Source: Planctomycetota bacterium
GTDB lineage: Bacteria > Planctomycetota > UBA8742 > UBA2392
DNA: 32,857 nt
Reading direction: 5' to 3'
Assembly: GCA_022071975.1 (NCBI GenBank)
Contig: JAJVIO010000070.1
Span: forward strand, 10,783-43,639
The position numbers and the translations under genes are program-made. Numbering within the stretch: the first letter of the stretch is position 1; each line of letters opens with the position of its first letter. Under the pieces are notes generated by a model. It saw nothing but the letters and a program-made list of their open reading frames with translations. It searched no databases and was not told where the DNA came from. Below, piece after piece: positions 25,763 to 32,438 of the stretch.

Positions 25763-26332
25763 ATGCGTCATCGCGATCAGCCGTCGGTAGTGCAAGCCCT
25801 CGAAGACTGGAAAGGCCTTCGTTTGAAGGTCCAGCAGGAGGGGGGCGAACAGTACGAGCAGCCGGTGCTGGTGAAATTCCTTGATACCGGGACATTCGAA
25901 GTGATGGACCGCGACATCGTGGAAGACGAGTTTTACGTGCTGCGCAAACACAAGATCCTGCGAGAACTGGACCCGCAGGGCCGCGACCTCGAGGCCGCGA
26001 TCCGCGATGCCGGCCGCGAAGCTCCGCGCCAGGGCCAGTCACGGCGTGAGGGGCAATCCAGGCGCGAGGGCCAGTCGCGCCGCGAGGGCCAATCAAGGCG
26101 CGAGGGCCAGTCGCGCCGCGAAGGGCAGTCGCGCCGCGAGGGTCAATCCAGGCGCGAAGGCCAGCCCCGAAGCGAAGGCGAGCAACCCGAGGGCCAGCGC
26201 CCGGAAGGCGAGCGGCCGGAAGGCAGCCAGCGTCGCGGCAGCCGCAGAGGCGGTCGCCGCAGGGGCCGCCGCACCGGCAAGCGCGGTCCCCGCAAACCCG
26301 GCCCGGGCGGCCCGCCTGCCACGGGCAGTTAA
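25763..26332 (+). CDS. Basic repeat protein with GQSRRE hexapeptide tract and Arg/Gly-rich tail
   Basis: 189 residues from the ATG at 25763; an in-frame start at 25694 would give a Cys/Leu leader with no ribosome site, and GGGAAG lies near the chosen ATG. Residues 1-75 form a compact domain: a helix (VVQALEDWKG), then strands LRLKVQ, PVLVKFLDTGTFEVMD and EFYVLRKHKILREL. The layout (helix, then short strands ending in a YKH-like strand) faintly recalls the Sm/Hfq fold, but I cannot confirm this. Then seven copies of GQSRRE plus one degenerate copy, a Glu/Pro-rich link, and an RRGSRRGGRRRGRR tail. The basic RG/RGG character suggests RNA or DNA binding (inference). No named family recognised. 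Confidence 0.75.
   Translation: MRHRDQPSVVQALEDWKGLRLKVQQEGGEQYEQPVLVKFLDTGTFEVMDRDIVEDEFYVLRKHKILRELDPQGRDLEAAIRDAGREAPRQGQSRREGQSRREGQSRREGQSRREGQSRREGQSRREGQSRREGQPRSEGEQPEGQRPEGERPEGSQRRGSRRGGRRRGRRTGKRGPRKPGPGGPPATGS
26033..26176 (+). repeat. Eight tandem 18-bp units encoding GQSRRE
   Basis: Units start GGCCAGTC or GGNCAATC and repeat every 18 bases in frame: seven encode GQSRRE and the eighth GQPRSE. Third-codon positions vary between units (CGC, CGG, AGG for Arg) while the peptide is constant, which suggests selection on the protein rather than a very recent slippage array. Confidence 0.9.
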
Positions 26333-26333
26333 C

Positions 26334-26396
26334 ACGGCCGTTCACGGTTTGTATGTGCGGAGGAGAGGTTCAGCTCTGGACCTCTCGCACGGCCGT
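26334..26396 (+). other. Structured intergenic segment (nested inverted repeats)
   Basis: Outer arms ACGGCC (26334-26339) and GGCCGT (26391-26396) enclose an inner stem: GTGC (26355-26358) plus GAGAGGT (26363-26369) pair with ACCTCTC-GCAC (26380-26390) with a 4-base bulge. There is no T-run, so it is not a classical terminator. It starts just after the repeat-protein stop and ends 17 bases before the CPBP gene. Confidence 0.4.
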
Positions 26397-26413
26397 CGCC
26401 AAAATGGCATAGC

Positions 26414-27442
26414 GTGCCCGACGAACTTCCCATCGAGACGAAAGAAGAATTCTGGCCTGGCGGAGCGATCAAGGCGCGCTTCCAGGTCCTTCGCCGTGCA
26501 GATGACAGCAGCGTCCGCCACGGCGTGTATGAGTCTTTTCACCCAAACGGCCGTGCCGCGCAGCAAGGCCGCTACCAGTACGGTGAGCCAGTGGGAACGT
26601 GGGTGCGCTGGGATGACAGCGGGCAGGTCGCGTTTGAAGGCGCCCCGGCGGACGACAGCGGCTTCGAGCCCGATCCCGGAAGCTGGGACGATCCGATCGA
26701 GCCGGCCTCGCCAGTGGGGCCGGCGAGGCCGTGGGGTGTATGGACTGCTGAGCTGACAGTAGTGCTTGCGCTGGCGTGGCTGCCGTACCTGGTGTACGCG
26801 CTGGTCAGCCTTGTCGCAAATGCCCAGTACGCAGGAATGGACGAGTACTTCGTTCAAGAGGTAGCGGATCTCGATTTCCTGCTTGCCGAACTGCCGATGC
26901 TGGTGGGGCATCTGCAGGTGCTTTTCCCGATGCTCTACATCTGCTGGCGCAGCGACCTGAGCTGGCGGCAGCTGGGCCTGGTGCGCCCCAGCGCGTCTGG
27001 CCTGCTTTTGATCGGTCCCCTGCTGGGTGCGGTTGCCCTGGGTGCGGACGTTCTGCTGGTGCACTTGTTTCGCCCGGAACCAGCGCCACACTTCGTGTAT
27101 CTGCCCACGACGAGCATGGCCTGGAGTGTGCTGGTCCTGAGCCTCGTATTCAACAGCCTCGCCGAGGAACTGGTGTGGCGCGGATTCGTCCTGCAGCGGT
27201 TGAAGCAGATGTCAGGGTCAGCCGGATTTGCACTTGCCGTTTCGACGCTTCTGTTCGCCGCCTATCACATCTATCAGGGGATCGGACATACGCTGCTGGT
27301 GGCGCTGACCGGGTTGCTGTTCGGCGCATCGGTGCTTTTGACCAAACGACTCTGGCCCGCCGTGGTCGCCCACACCATGTACAACATCATTGTCATGTCC
27401 CCGTTGTCCGAGCAACTTTATCCCCCCGTTGCCACTCCTTGA
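26414..27442 (+). CDS. CPBP intramembrane metalloprotease fused to an N-terminal MORN-like region
   Basis: 342 residues from a GTG at 26414. Residues 1-~80 contain repeated units of the G.Y..+..NG.....G.Y..G...G.W..+..+G type (SFHPNGRAAQQGRYQYGEPVG), as in MORN-like/YwqK proteins. After an acidic link come seven or eight hydrophobic helices. The CPBP (CAAX/ABI) glutamic-protease motifs are all present: EELVWR (EExxxR), FAAYH (FxxxH) and HTMYN (HxxxN). The family includes prenyl-protein endopeptidases and bacteriocin-immunity proteins; the substrate is unknown. The upstream inverted-repeat segment may affect its expression. No strong Shine-Dalgarno precedes the GTG. Confidence 0.85.
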   Translation: MPDELPIETKEEFWPGGAIKARFQVLRRADDSSVRHGVYESFHPNGRAAQQGRYQYGEPVGTWVRWDDSGQVAFEGAPADDSGFEPDPGSWDDPIEPASPVGPARPWGVWTAELTVVLALAWLPYLVYALVSLVANAQYAGMDEYFVQEVADLDFLLAELPMLVGHLQVLFPMLYICWRSDLSWRQLGLVRPSASGLLLIGPLLGAVALGADVLLVHLFRPEPAPHFVYLPTTSMAWSVLVLSLVFNSLAEELVWRGFVLQRLKQMSGSAGFALAVSTLLFAAYHIYQGIGHTLLVALTGLLFGASVLLTKRLWPAVVAHTMYNIIVMSPLSEQLYPPVATP

Positions 27443-27525
27443 CCGTGCCGGGAAGGGATGTTGAAGTTCGCGACGTTAGCATGACCTTGGCGGCCCGCAT
27501 TCCCGGGCGCCCTCTGGAGACTCAC

Positions 27526-28164
27526 ATGATCGACTACGACCCCACCATCTTCCTGGAAGATGAAGACGAAGAGAACGGCGACGAAGAAGAGGGCGCAAAC
27601 GGCAAGGAAAGCGGCCACGTAACCGCGCTTGCCCAGAAACTGCTCAAGAGCCGCACCATCATCATCAGCCGCCAGGTTGATGACAAGCTGGCCGCCAGCG
27701 TGATCGCCCAGTTGCGCATCCTGGAAGACGACGACGCCAAGAAGCCCATCACCTTCATCGTCAACAGCCCCGGCGGCAGCGCCGACAGCGGCTTTGCCAT
27801 CCGCGACTACGCCCGCTTCGTCAAGCCGCCCGTGCGCAGCATCGTGTGCGGCATCTGCGCCAGCGCGGCCGTGATGATCCACCTGGGCGCGAAGAAAGAG
27901 AACCGCTACTGCACGCCCTCGAGCCGCTTCCTGCTGCACCAGCCGTCCATGGCGGCGCGCGGCCAGGCCAGCGACCTCGAGATCCTGAGCGCGGAGATCG
28001 ACCGCATCAAGGCGATGTACAACCGGCTCGTCAGCGAGGAGACCGGTCGGGCCATCAAGCAGATCGAGAAGGACGTGCACCGCGACTACTGGATCCCGGC
28101 CGAGAACGCGGTCGAGTACGGCCTGGTGAAGGCGGTGGTGAACAACCGCAGCGAGATCGAGTAG
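27526..28164 (+). CDS. ClpP-family serine peptidase with acidic N-terminus
   Basis: 212 residues from the ATG at 27526, preceded by GGAG six bases upstream. The ClpP fold is clear: FIVNSPGGS, the nucleophile Ser in CGICASAAVM, the His in RFLLHQPS, and the Asp in DVHRDYWI before ENAVEYGLV, giving a full Ser-His-Asp triad. Unlike typical ClpP, the N-terminal axial-loop region lacks the RGER-type segment and instead has an acidic stretch (about residues 10-23, mostly Asp/Glu). That may alter ATPase docking, so this could be a specialised paralogue rather than the main ClpP; no clpX or clpA is adjacent. A longer in-frame reading backwards overlaps the CPBP gene and is rejected. The stop TAG overlaps the next GTG by one base. 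Confidence 0.88.
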   Translation: MIDYDPTIFLEDEDEENGDEEEGANGKESGHVTALAQKLLKSRTIIISRQVDDKLAASVIAQLRILEDDDAKKPITFIVNSPGGSADSGFAIRDYARFVKPPVRSIVCGICASAAVMIHLGAKKENRYCTPSSRFLLHQPSMAARGQASDLEILSAEIDRIKAMYNRLVSEETGRAIKQIEKDVHRDYWIPAENAVEYGLVKAVVNNRSEIE

Positions 28165-29537
28165 TGCGAACTCGAGTACAGCGTGCAGAAGGCAGCGTCC
28201 AGAGAGTCGGCGCCCGGGCGGCGGCTGCACTCTGCATGCTGTACTGTGCACTGGCCCTTGCCGCCTGCAATGGCGACTTCGACCAGCGCCAGGAAGTGGC
28301 GAAGACGCAGGGTTTCGGCGCGTCCTCCGTGGGCACCGTGGTAAACCCGGATTACTCGATCTTCATCCGTGGCACCGTCTCCAGCGGCGGTGCCGTGAAG
28401 GGCGCGTTCGTCACGCTGCGCCCGGTGCTGGCGGACGGCAGCGTGGACTGGGCAGACGCTAACGCCCTGGGCACCGGCATCACCTTCGACAACGGCATTT
28501 ACCAGGTGTACCTGAACAATCACTCGTACCGGGGGCCGATCCTGGTTGAGGTGAAGGGCGGCGCGGGCGTGAAGGGCGCCAACCCGGCCACGGCACTCAC
28601 CTCCAAGTTTCACGACATGCGCTCGGACCACGTGTTCCACACCGTGGTGCCTTTCTATGACGGCTACAGCGTGTCTCTGGTTGACGCCTCGCCGCTTACC
28701 ACCGTGGCGGTCGCGCGCTGCCTGGCCTTCGACGGCAGCATCGCGGGCGTGCAGGGCGGCATTTCCACAGGCCTGTTCGGCCTGGTGTGCCAGCAGGTGG
28801 CTGAGTTCTTCGGCCTGGATCGCATCCGCGGCGCCGTGCCCGCCGACTACGCGGCCAGCGGCCTGTTCGGCAGCGCGGACTATTACGGCCGGGTGCTGGC
28901 GGCACTGAGCCAGGTTGCCTTCAATCTGGGCGTGGCCAACACCTTCGACTTCTGGGCCGGGATGCGGCTTGACGCGCTGGACGACGGCGAGCTGAACGGC
29001 TCGATCGGCCTGGTGCCGAACACCCCGGTCGCGATGCCAGACCTGGGTGGCGCGAACCTGATCGGCACGGCCTTGCGCGACGACTTCATGGACCCGCTGA
29101 ACCTTGAGCGGCTGGCAGGCGGCGACAACACGCAGATCGTCGCCGGCAGCACGCTGGATGACCTGATCAACCTGCTGGACACCGTGCGGGACGTGGACAC
29201 CGCCGTGCGCACCTACGACCTGACCGTACGCGTGCCGGGCACCCTGGCGCTGCCGCGGGGCAGCGTGCACCAGACGCGCGTTGCCGCATTGGACCAGATC
29301 GGCACCTCGATCAACTTCCACCCGTACGGTGATTCCGCCGGGCCCAGCTTTGTCGAGTTCGCCTGGGTATCCAGCTCGCCCGCCAATGTCAGCGTGCAGC
29401 AGTACGGCCGCATCAGTGTGGACGCGGCGGCGCCCCCGGGGCGATACACATTGACGCTGACCATCCAGCCGGCTGCCGGCCAGACCTATGTGACGGGCCC
29501 GACACAGGTCCACACGGTTTTCGTGGACGTGCCTTAG
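28164..29537 (+). CDS. Unknown lipoprotein
   Basis: 457 residues from the GTG at 28164, which overlaps the ClpP stop (TAGTG). An Arg-containing N-region, a hydrophobic segment and a lipobox LAAC (Cys at about 35) mark a lipoprotein. Residues ~55-150 look like an Ig-like or carboxypeptidase-regulatory beta domain (RGTVSSGGAVKGAFVTL), the middle is helical and the last ~130 residues return to beta-sandwich-like strands with Val/Thr/Pro. No named family is recognised. An in-frame reading from further upstream crosses the clpP gene and is a shadow. It ends 20 bases from the convergent neighbour. Confidence 0.7.
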   Translation: MRTRVQRAEGSVQRVGARAAAALCMLYCALALAACNGDFDQRQEVAKTQGFGASSVGTVVNPDYSIFIRGTVSSGGAVKGAFVTLRPVLADGSVDWADANALGTGITFDNGIYQVYLNNHSYRGPILVEVKGGAGVKGANPATALTSKFHDMRSDHVFHTVVPFYDGYSVSLVDASPLTTVAVARCLAFDGSIAGVQGGISTGLFGLVCQQVAEFFGLDRIRGAVPADYAASGLFGSADYYGRVLAALSQVAFNLGVANTFDFWAGMRLDALDDGELNGSIGLVPNTPVAMPDLGGANLIGTALRDDFMDPLNLERLAGGDNTQIVAGSTLDDLINLLDTVRDVDTAVRTYDLTVRVPGTLALPRGSVHQTRVAALDQIGTSINFHPYGDSAGPSFVEFAWVSSSPANVSVQQYGRISVDAAAPPGRYTLTLTIQPAAGQTYVTGPTQVHTVFVDVP

Positions 29538-29556
29538 CAGACGAAAGTCCAGAGGG

Positions 29557-30228
29557 TCAGACGCCCAGCGGCACTTCGCCGAATTGCGGATCCACGAACA
29601 CGGGCACGCCGGAACGGTTGGAACGCCCGACCAGGCCGCGCATGGCGGCCACGCCCCACTTGGCCCAGAAGCGGCGGCCTACGCCCTCCTGCTTCTCGAA
29701 CTTGGACATGTCCTTGCGCGAGAGGTTGACGAACGCGCCGAACTCCTTGACGCCCAGGGTGTGCTCAACGGCGACGTACTCGTCGAGGGTGTCGAGTTCT
29801 TTGGCGATGCGCAGACCGGAGCAGATGACGTAGGGGTGCGTGCGTCCCTCAACCTCGGCGTTCAGGGGCACCGAGAAGTCGAAGGGCACGACAATGGCGT
29901 CGTTCTGGCCCATCAGCACGATGTGCAGGCTGTTGGTCCAGGCGTTTTCTTCGATGACTTCTTCGGGGGTGGTGCCGTCCACGAAGCAGGCGAATTCGTG
30001 CAGCGGCTGCAGGAAATTGAAGCGATCGCACTGGAAATGGCTGATCGGCTCAAGCTTGCGCTTGAACATGTCCTGGATGGCTTTTTTCTGATCGGGCAGC
30101 TTCTCGATCAGGCGTGTCTCGGCAGCCTTCATCTTGGCCGTTTCCAGCGCGAAGTCCTGCTTGGACAGGTACTGTTTCGCGGCCGCGAGATGATTGGGGA
30201 CTCCCAGGACGCGGGCGTCAAACTTCAT
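29557..30228 (-). CDS. Unknown protein
   Basis: 223 residues, no signal peptide or membrane helix, so likely cytoplasmic. It is rich in charged residues in the first 70 positions (helical, KMKAAETRLIEKL), then alternating strands and helices with CSGLRIAKELDTLDEYVAVE and RRFWAKWGVAAMRGL. I see no catalytic motif and recognise no family. Start ATG 30228; the upstream GGAACCGAG is a poor Shine-Dalgarno. It is divergent from the ribosomal protein operon and convergent with the lipoprotein gene. Confidence 0.7.
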   Translation of the reverse strand: MKFDARVLGVPNHLAAAKQYLSKQDFALETAKMKAAETRLIEKLPDQKKAIQDMFKRKLEPISHFQCDRFNFLQPLHEFACFVDGTTPEEVIEENAWTNSLHIVLMGQNDAIVVPFDFSVPLNAEVEGRTHPYVICSGLRIAKELDTLDEYVAVEHTLGVKEFGAFVNLSRKDMSKFEKQEGVGRRFWAKWGVAAMRGLVGRSNRSGVPVFVDPQFGEVPLGV

Positions 30229-30291
30229 GCAGGACTCGGTTCCAACGCAAGGAGGTAAAGTTACAGCTAATCATGCGGCAATTGAGGCGAC

Positions 30292-30336
30292 AATAGGTTC
30301 GCCCGCTATTGACAGGCACCTTCACCCTGCTATTTT
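30292..30336 (+). promoter_or_regulatory. Promoter of rplM-rpsI with an overlapping dyad
   Basis: A full TTGACA (30309-30314) and TATTTT (30331-30336) with a 16-base spacer give a good sigma70-type promoter, placing the start of transcription near 30343, about 42 bases before the rplM ATG. Directly upstream, CAATAG (30292-30297) and CTATTG (30306-30311) form a perfect 6-base dyad that overlaps the -35 box and could be a binding site. Confidence 0.6.
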
Positions 30337-30384
30337 CTTCGCCCCTCCGCGGAATGCGGTGGACTTTGTATTTGAGGGAAGATC

Positions 30385-30864
30385 ATGACCGTAGCGTATT
30401 CGCAGCGGAGCTATCAGGCCAAGCAGGTCGACGTGAAACCGGAGTGGCACCAGATTGACGCCACCGGCCAGAACCTCGGTCGCATGGCCAACAAGATCGC
30501 CACGCTGCTGATGGGTAAGCACAAGCCGGGCTACACAGCCCACGTTGACACCGGCGACTTCGTCGTCGTGACCAACGTCGAAAAAGTCGTCGTCACCGGC
30601 CGTAAGCCGAAGCAGAAGGTGTATCAGCACTTCACCGGCTTCCCCAGCGGCCGCAAGACCATGAACTTCGAAGAGCAGATCGAGAAGAACCCGGAAATGG
30701 TGCTGATGCTTGCGGTGCGCCGCATGCTGCCCAAGAACAAGCTGGGTCGTAAGATGCTCAAGAAGCTGAAGCTGTACGCCGGCACGGAGCACCCGCACGT
30801 CGCGCAGCAGCCGAAACCGTTCACCATTACCTACGGCCAGAAGGCCGGCTTGGAAGGCAAGTAA
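30385..30864 (+). CDS. rplM: 50S ribosomal protein L13
   Basis: 159 residues. L13 is an early assembly protein of the large subunit. The signature is clear: WHQIDATGQNLGRMANKIATLLMGKHKPGYTAHVDTGDFVVV... with the VVVTGRK and H.TGFPSG blocks and the MLPKNKLGRKMLKKLKLYAG stretch. A ~15-residue N-terminal lead and short C-terminal tail are slightly longer than E. coli (142 residues). GAGG lies just upstream of the ATG. The gene is followed after 2 bases by rpsI, the usual operon. Confidence 0.97.
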   Translation: MTVAYSQRSYQAKQVDVKPEWHQIDATGQNLGRMANKIATLLMGKHKPGYTAHVDTGDFVVVTNVEKVVVTGRKPKQKVYQHFTGFPSGRKTMNFEEQIEKNPEMVLMLAVRRMLPKNKLGRKMLKKLKLYAGTEHPHVAQQPKPFTITYGQKAGLEGK

Positions 30865-30866
30865 AC

Positions 30867-31262
30867 ATGGCAGACACCGGAATCATCTGGGGCCTTGGTC
30901 GCCGTAAGACCGCCGTTGCCCGCGTGCGCATCAAGTCGGGCACCGGCCAGGTGTTCATCAACAAGCGCCCGATGAGCGAGTACTTCCCGAATCAGATCGA
31001 GCGCCTGGCGGTCGGCAAGCCCTTCGCCGTCACCGAGCTGAAAGACAAGTTCGACGTGCACGCCAACGTGCAGGGCGGCGGTCCGCACGCCCAGGCCGAA
31101 GCCGTCCGCCTCGGCATCTCGCGCGCGCTGATCAAGGTCAACAAAGAGCTGGAAAGCAAGCTCAAGGAAACGGACCTGCTCACCCGCGACTCGCGCATGA
31201 AGGAACGCAAGAAGTACGGCCGCAAGGGCGCCCGCCGCGGCTTCCAGTTCAGCAAGCGCTAG
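30867..31262 (+). CDS. rpsI: 30S ribosomal protein S9
   Basis: 131 residues, the normal size. S9 has a long C-terminal tail reaching toward the P-site tRNA. It carries GLGRRKTAVARVRI near the start, HANVQGGGPHAQAEAVRLGISRAL, and ends LTRDSRMKERKKYGRKGARRGFQFSKR-like with the final basic SKR tail. The GGCAAG just before the rplM stop serves as its ribosome site. An intrinsic terminator follows. Confidence 0.97.
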   Translation: MADTGIIWGLGRRKTAVARVRIKSGTGQVFINKRPMSEYFPNQIERLAVGKPFAVTELKDKFDVHANVQGGGPHAQAEAVRLGISRALIKVNKELESKLKETDLLTRDSRMKERKKYGRKGARRGFQFSKR

Positions 31263-31278
31263 ACACGACTCAACGATC

Positions 31279-31310
31279 AAAAACCCCTGCCCTGCAGGGG
31301 TTTTTGTTTT
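31279..31310 (+). terminator. Rho-independent terminator of rplM-rpsI
   Basis: Twelve perfect pairs (AAAAACCCCTGC with GCAGGGGTTTTT) around a CCT loop at 31279-31305, followed by GTTTT. It starts 16 bases past the rpsI stop and is the best intrinsic terminator in the window. Confidence 0.93.
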
Positions 31311-31369
31311 CGCCGCTATCCGGTTGACGTCCCCGCTTCGAGGGCTGAAACTGACTGCTGGAGACAGCG

Positions 31370-31606
31370 ATGAAGACCGACGACATTCGCCAGTATCACT
31401 TTGCGGAACCGTTCAAACCCTTCACCTTGCACCTTTCCGATGGGCGCAAGTTTCGCGTTGCGCACCGCGAGTGTCTCGCCTACTGGCCAGGGGGGCGGAC
31501 TGCAATCGTCTTTATGGACGGAACCTGGCACGCCGTTGACATTCTCCACATCGTTTCGATCGACGACAAACCGGTCAAGAGAAGCAACCGCAAAAAGTCG
31601 GCCTGA
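31370..31606 (+). CDS. Small conserved protein of unknown function
   Basis: 78 residues. The pattern MKTDDIRQ..F...FKPFTLHLSDGRKFRVAHRE...PGGRTAIVF.DG..H.VDILHIVSI resembles a widespread small family I recall from planctomycetes and proteobacteria, with a beta-barrel-like run of short strands and no known role. Start ATG 31370 has GGAG six bases upstream. A weak TTGACG (31324-31329) follows the terminator and could be the -35 of its own promoter, though no good -10 is seen. The methyltransferase gene starts 2 bases after its stop. Confidence 0.78.
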   Translation: MKTDDIRQYHFAEPFKPFTLHLSDGRKFRVAHRECLAYWPGGRTAIVFMDGTWHAVDILHIVSIDDKPVKRSNRKKSA

Positions 31607-31608
31607 GC

Positions 31609-32364
31609 ATGGCCACGGCCACCGAACCAGAACCGAAGCTGCGCGGCGACAGCGCCGTGGACCCCAAGGACGCGAGCCGCGGGCCCAAGGTGCGCGCCAT
31701 GTTCGCGGGTATCGCGCGCCGCTACGACCTGCTGAACCGCATCATCAGCGGCGGCCGCGACCAGGCCTGGCGCCGGAAAACCGTCAAGATGGCGCGGCTC
31801 ACGGGCACCGAGAGCGTGCTTGACGTCTGCTGCGGCACCGGCGACCTAGCCCTGATGCTCGCCCGCCACGGCGCGGCCCGCGTGGTTGCCAGCGACTTCA
31901 CACCCGAGATGCTGGTGCTGGCAGCCGCCAAGGCCGGAAAGGCCGGAATCAAACTGCCGCTGCTGGCCGCCGATGCTCTCAGGCTGCCCTTTCCGGATGC
32001 CAGCTTTGACGTGGTCTCGGTGGGTTACGGCGTGCGCAATTTCCAGGACATCGACGCCGGGCTGCGCGAGCTGGCCAGGGTGCTGAAGCCAGGCGGGCGG
32101 CTGGCGATCCTGGAGGCAACGCCCGCCCGCGGGCTGATCGGGCGCTTCGCCAACTGGTACATCAACCGCGTGGTGCCCTGGCTGGGGAACAAGCTGACCG
32201 GCTCAAACGACCGCGCCTACAGCTACCTGGCCGACAGCATCCAGCTTTTCCCCGATGCCAGGGCACTGGCACAGCGCCTCCAGGCCGCCGGCTTTGCAGA
32301 CGTGCACTTCCGCAAGCTGAACCTGGGGACCATGGCCATCCACGTCGGCACCCGTGCGGTTTAA
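31609..32364 (+). CDS. menG: Quinone C-methyltransferase MenG/UbiE
   Basis: 251 residues. The enzyme adds the ring methyl group to demethylmenaquinone (MenG) or to the ubiquinone precursor (UbiE). Family features: MFAGIARRYDLLNRIISGG with RDQAWRRK, SAM loop LDVCCGTGDLA, VASDFTPEML, VVSVGYGVRNFQD, RVLKPGGRLAILE, AYSYLADSIQLFPD and an end of the ..GTMAIHVG type. A disordered ~20-residue lead precedes the domain. Planctomycetes generally use menaquinone, so MenG is the more likely assignment (inference). The start lies 2 bases after the small gene, suggesting one transcript. Confidence 0.92.
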   Translation: MATATEPEPKLRGDSAVDPKDASRGPKVRAMFAGIARRYDLLNRIISGGRDQAWRRKTVKMARLTGTESVLDVCCGTGDLALMLARHGAARVVASDFTPEMLVLAAAKAGKAGIKLPLLAADALRLPFPDASFDVVSVGYGVRNFQDIDAGLRELARVLKPGGRLAILEATPARGLIGRFANWYINRVVPWLGNKLTGSNDRAYSYLADSIQLFPDARALAQRLQAAGFADVHFRKLNLGTMAIHVGTRAV

Positions 32365-32376
32365 GATTCTCTTAGG

Positions 32377-32404
32377 TTGTAACGTTCGGCCCGCGGACTA
32401 TATG
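32377..32404 (+). promoter_or_regulatory. Possible promoter of the cytochrome gene
   Basis: TTGTAA (32377-32382) and TATATG (32399-32404) are 16 bases apart, 35 bases before the cytochrome ATG, in the only AT-richer stretch of that gap. Pattern match only. Confidence 0.35.
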
Positions 32405-32438
32405 TTTGTGCTGTTGACTCGAGACAAGGGGCAGAGAG

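Noticed and set aside
26033..26176. CRISPR-like regular repeats
   Set aside because: Units are directly adjacent 18-mers with no spacers and stay in frame, so this is a coding minisatellite.
26776..27525. N-terminal extension of the ClpP frame by 250 codons
   Set aside because: It runs through the CPBP protease gene in another frame; the ATG at 27526 has a good ribosome site and the ClpP family starts there.
27846..28163. Upstream extension of the lipoprotein frame
   Set aside because: It lies inside clpP in another frame; a lipoprotein signal begins right after the GTG at 28164.
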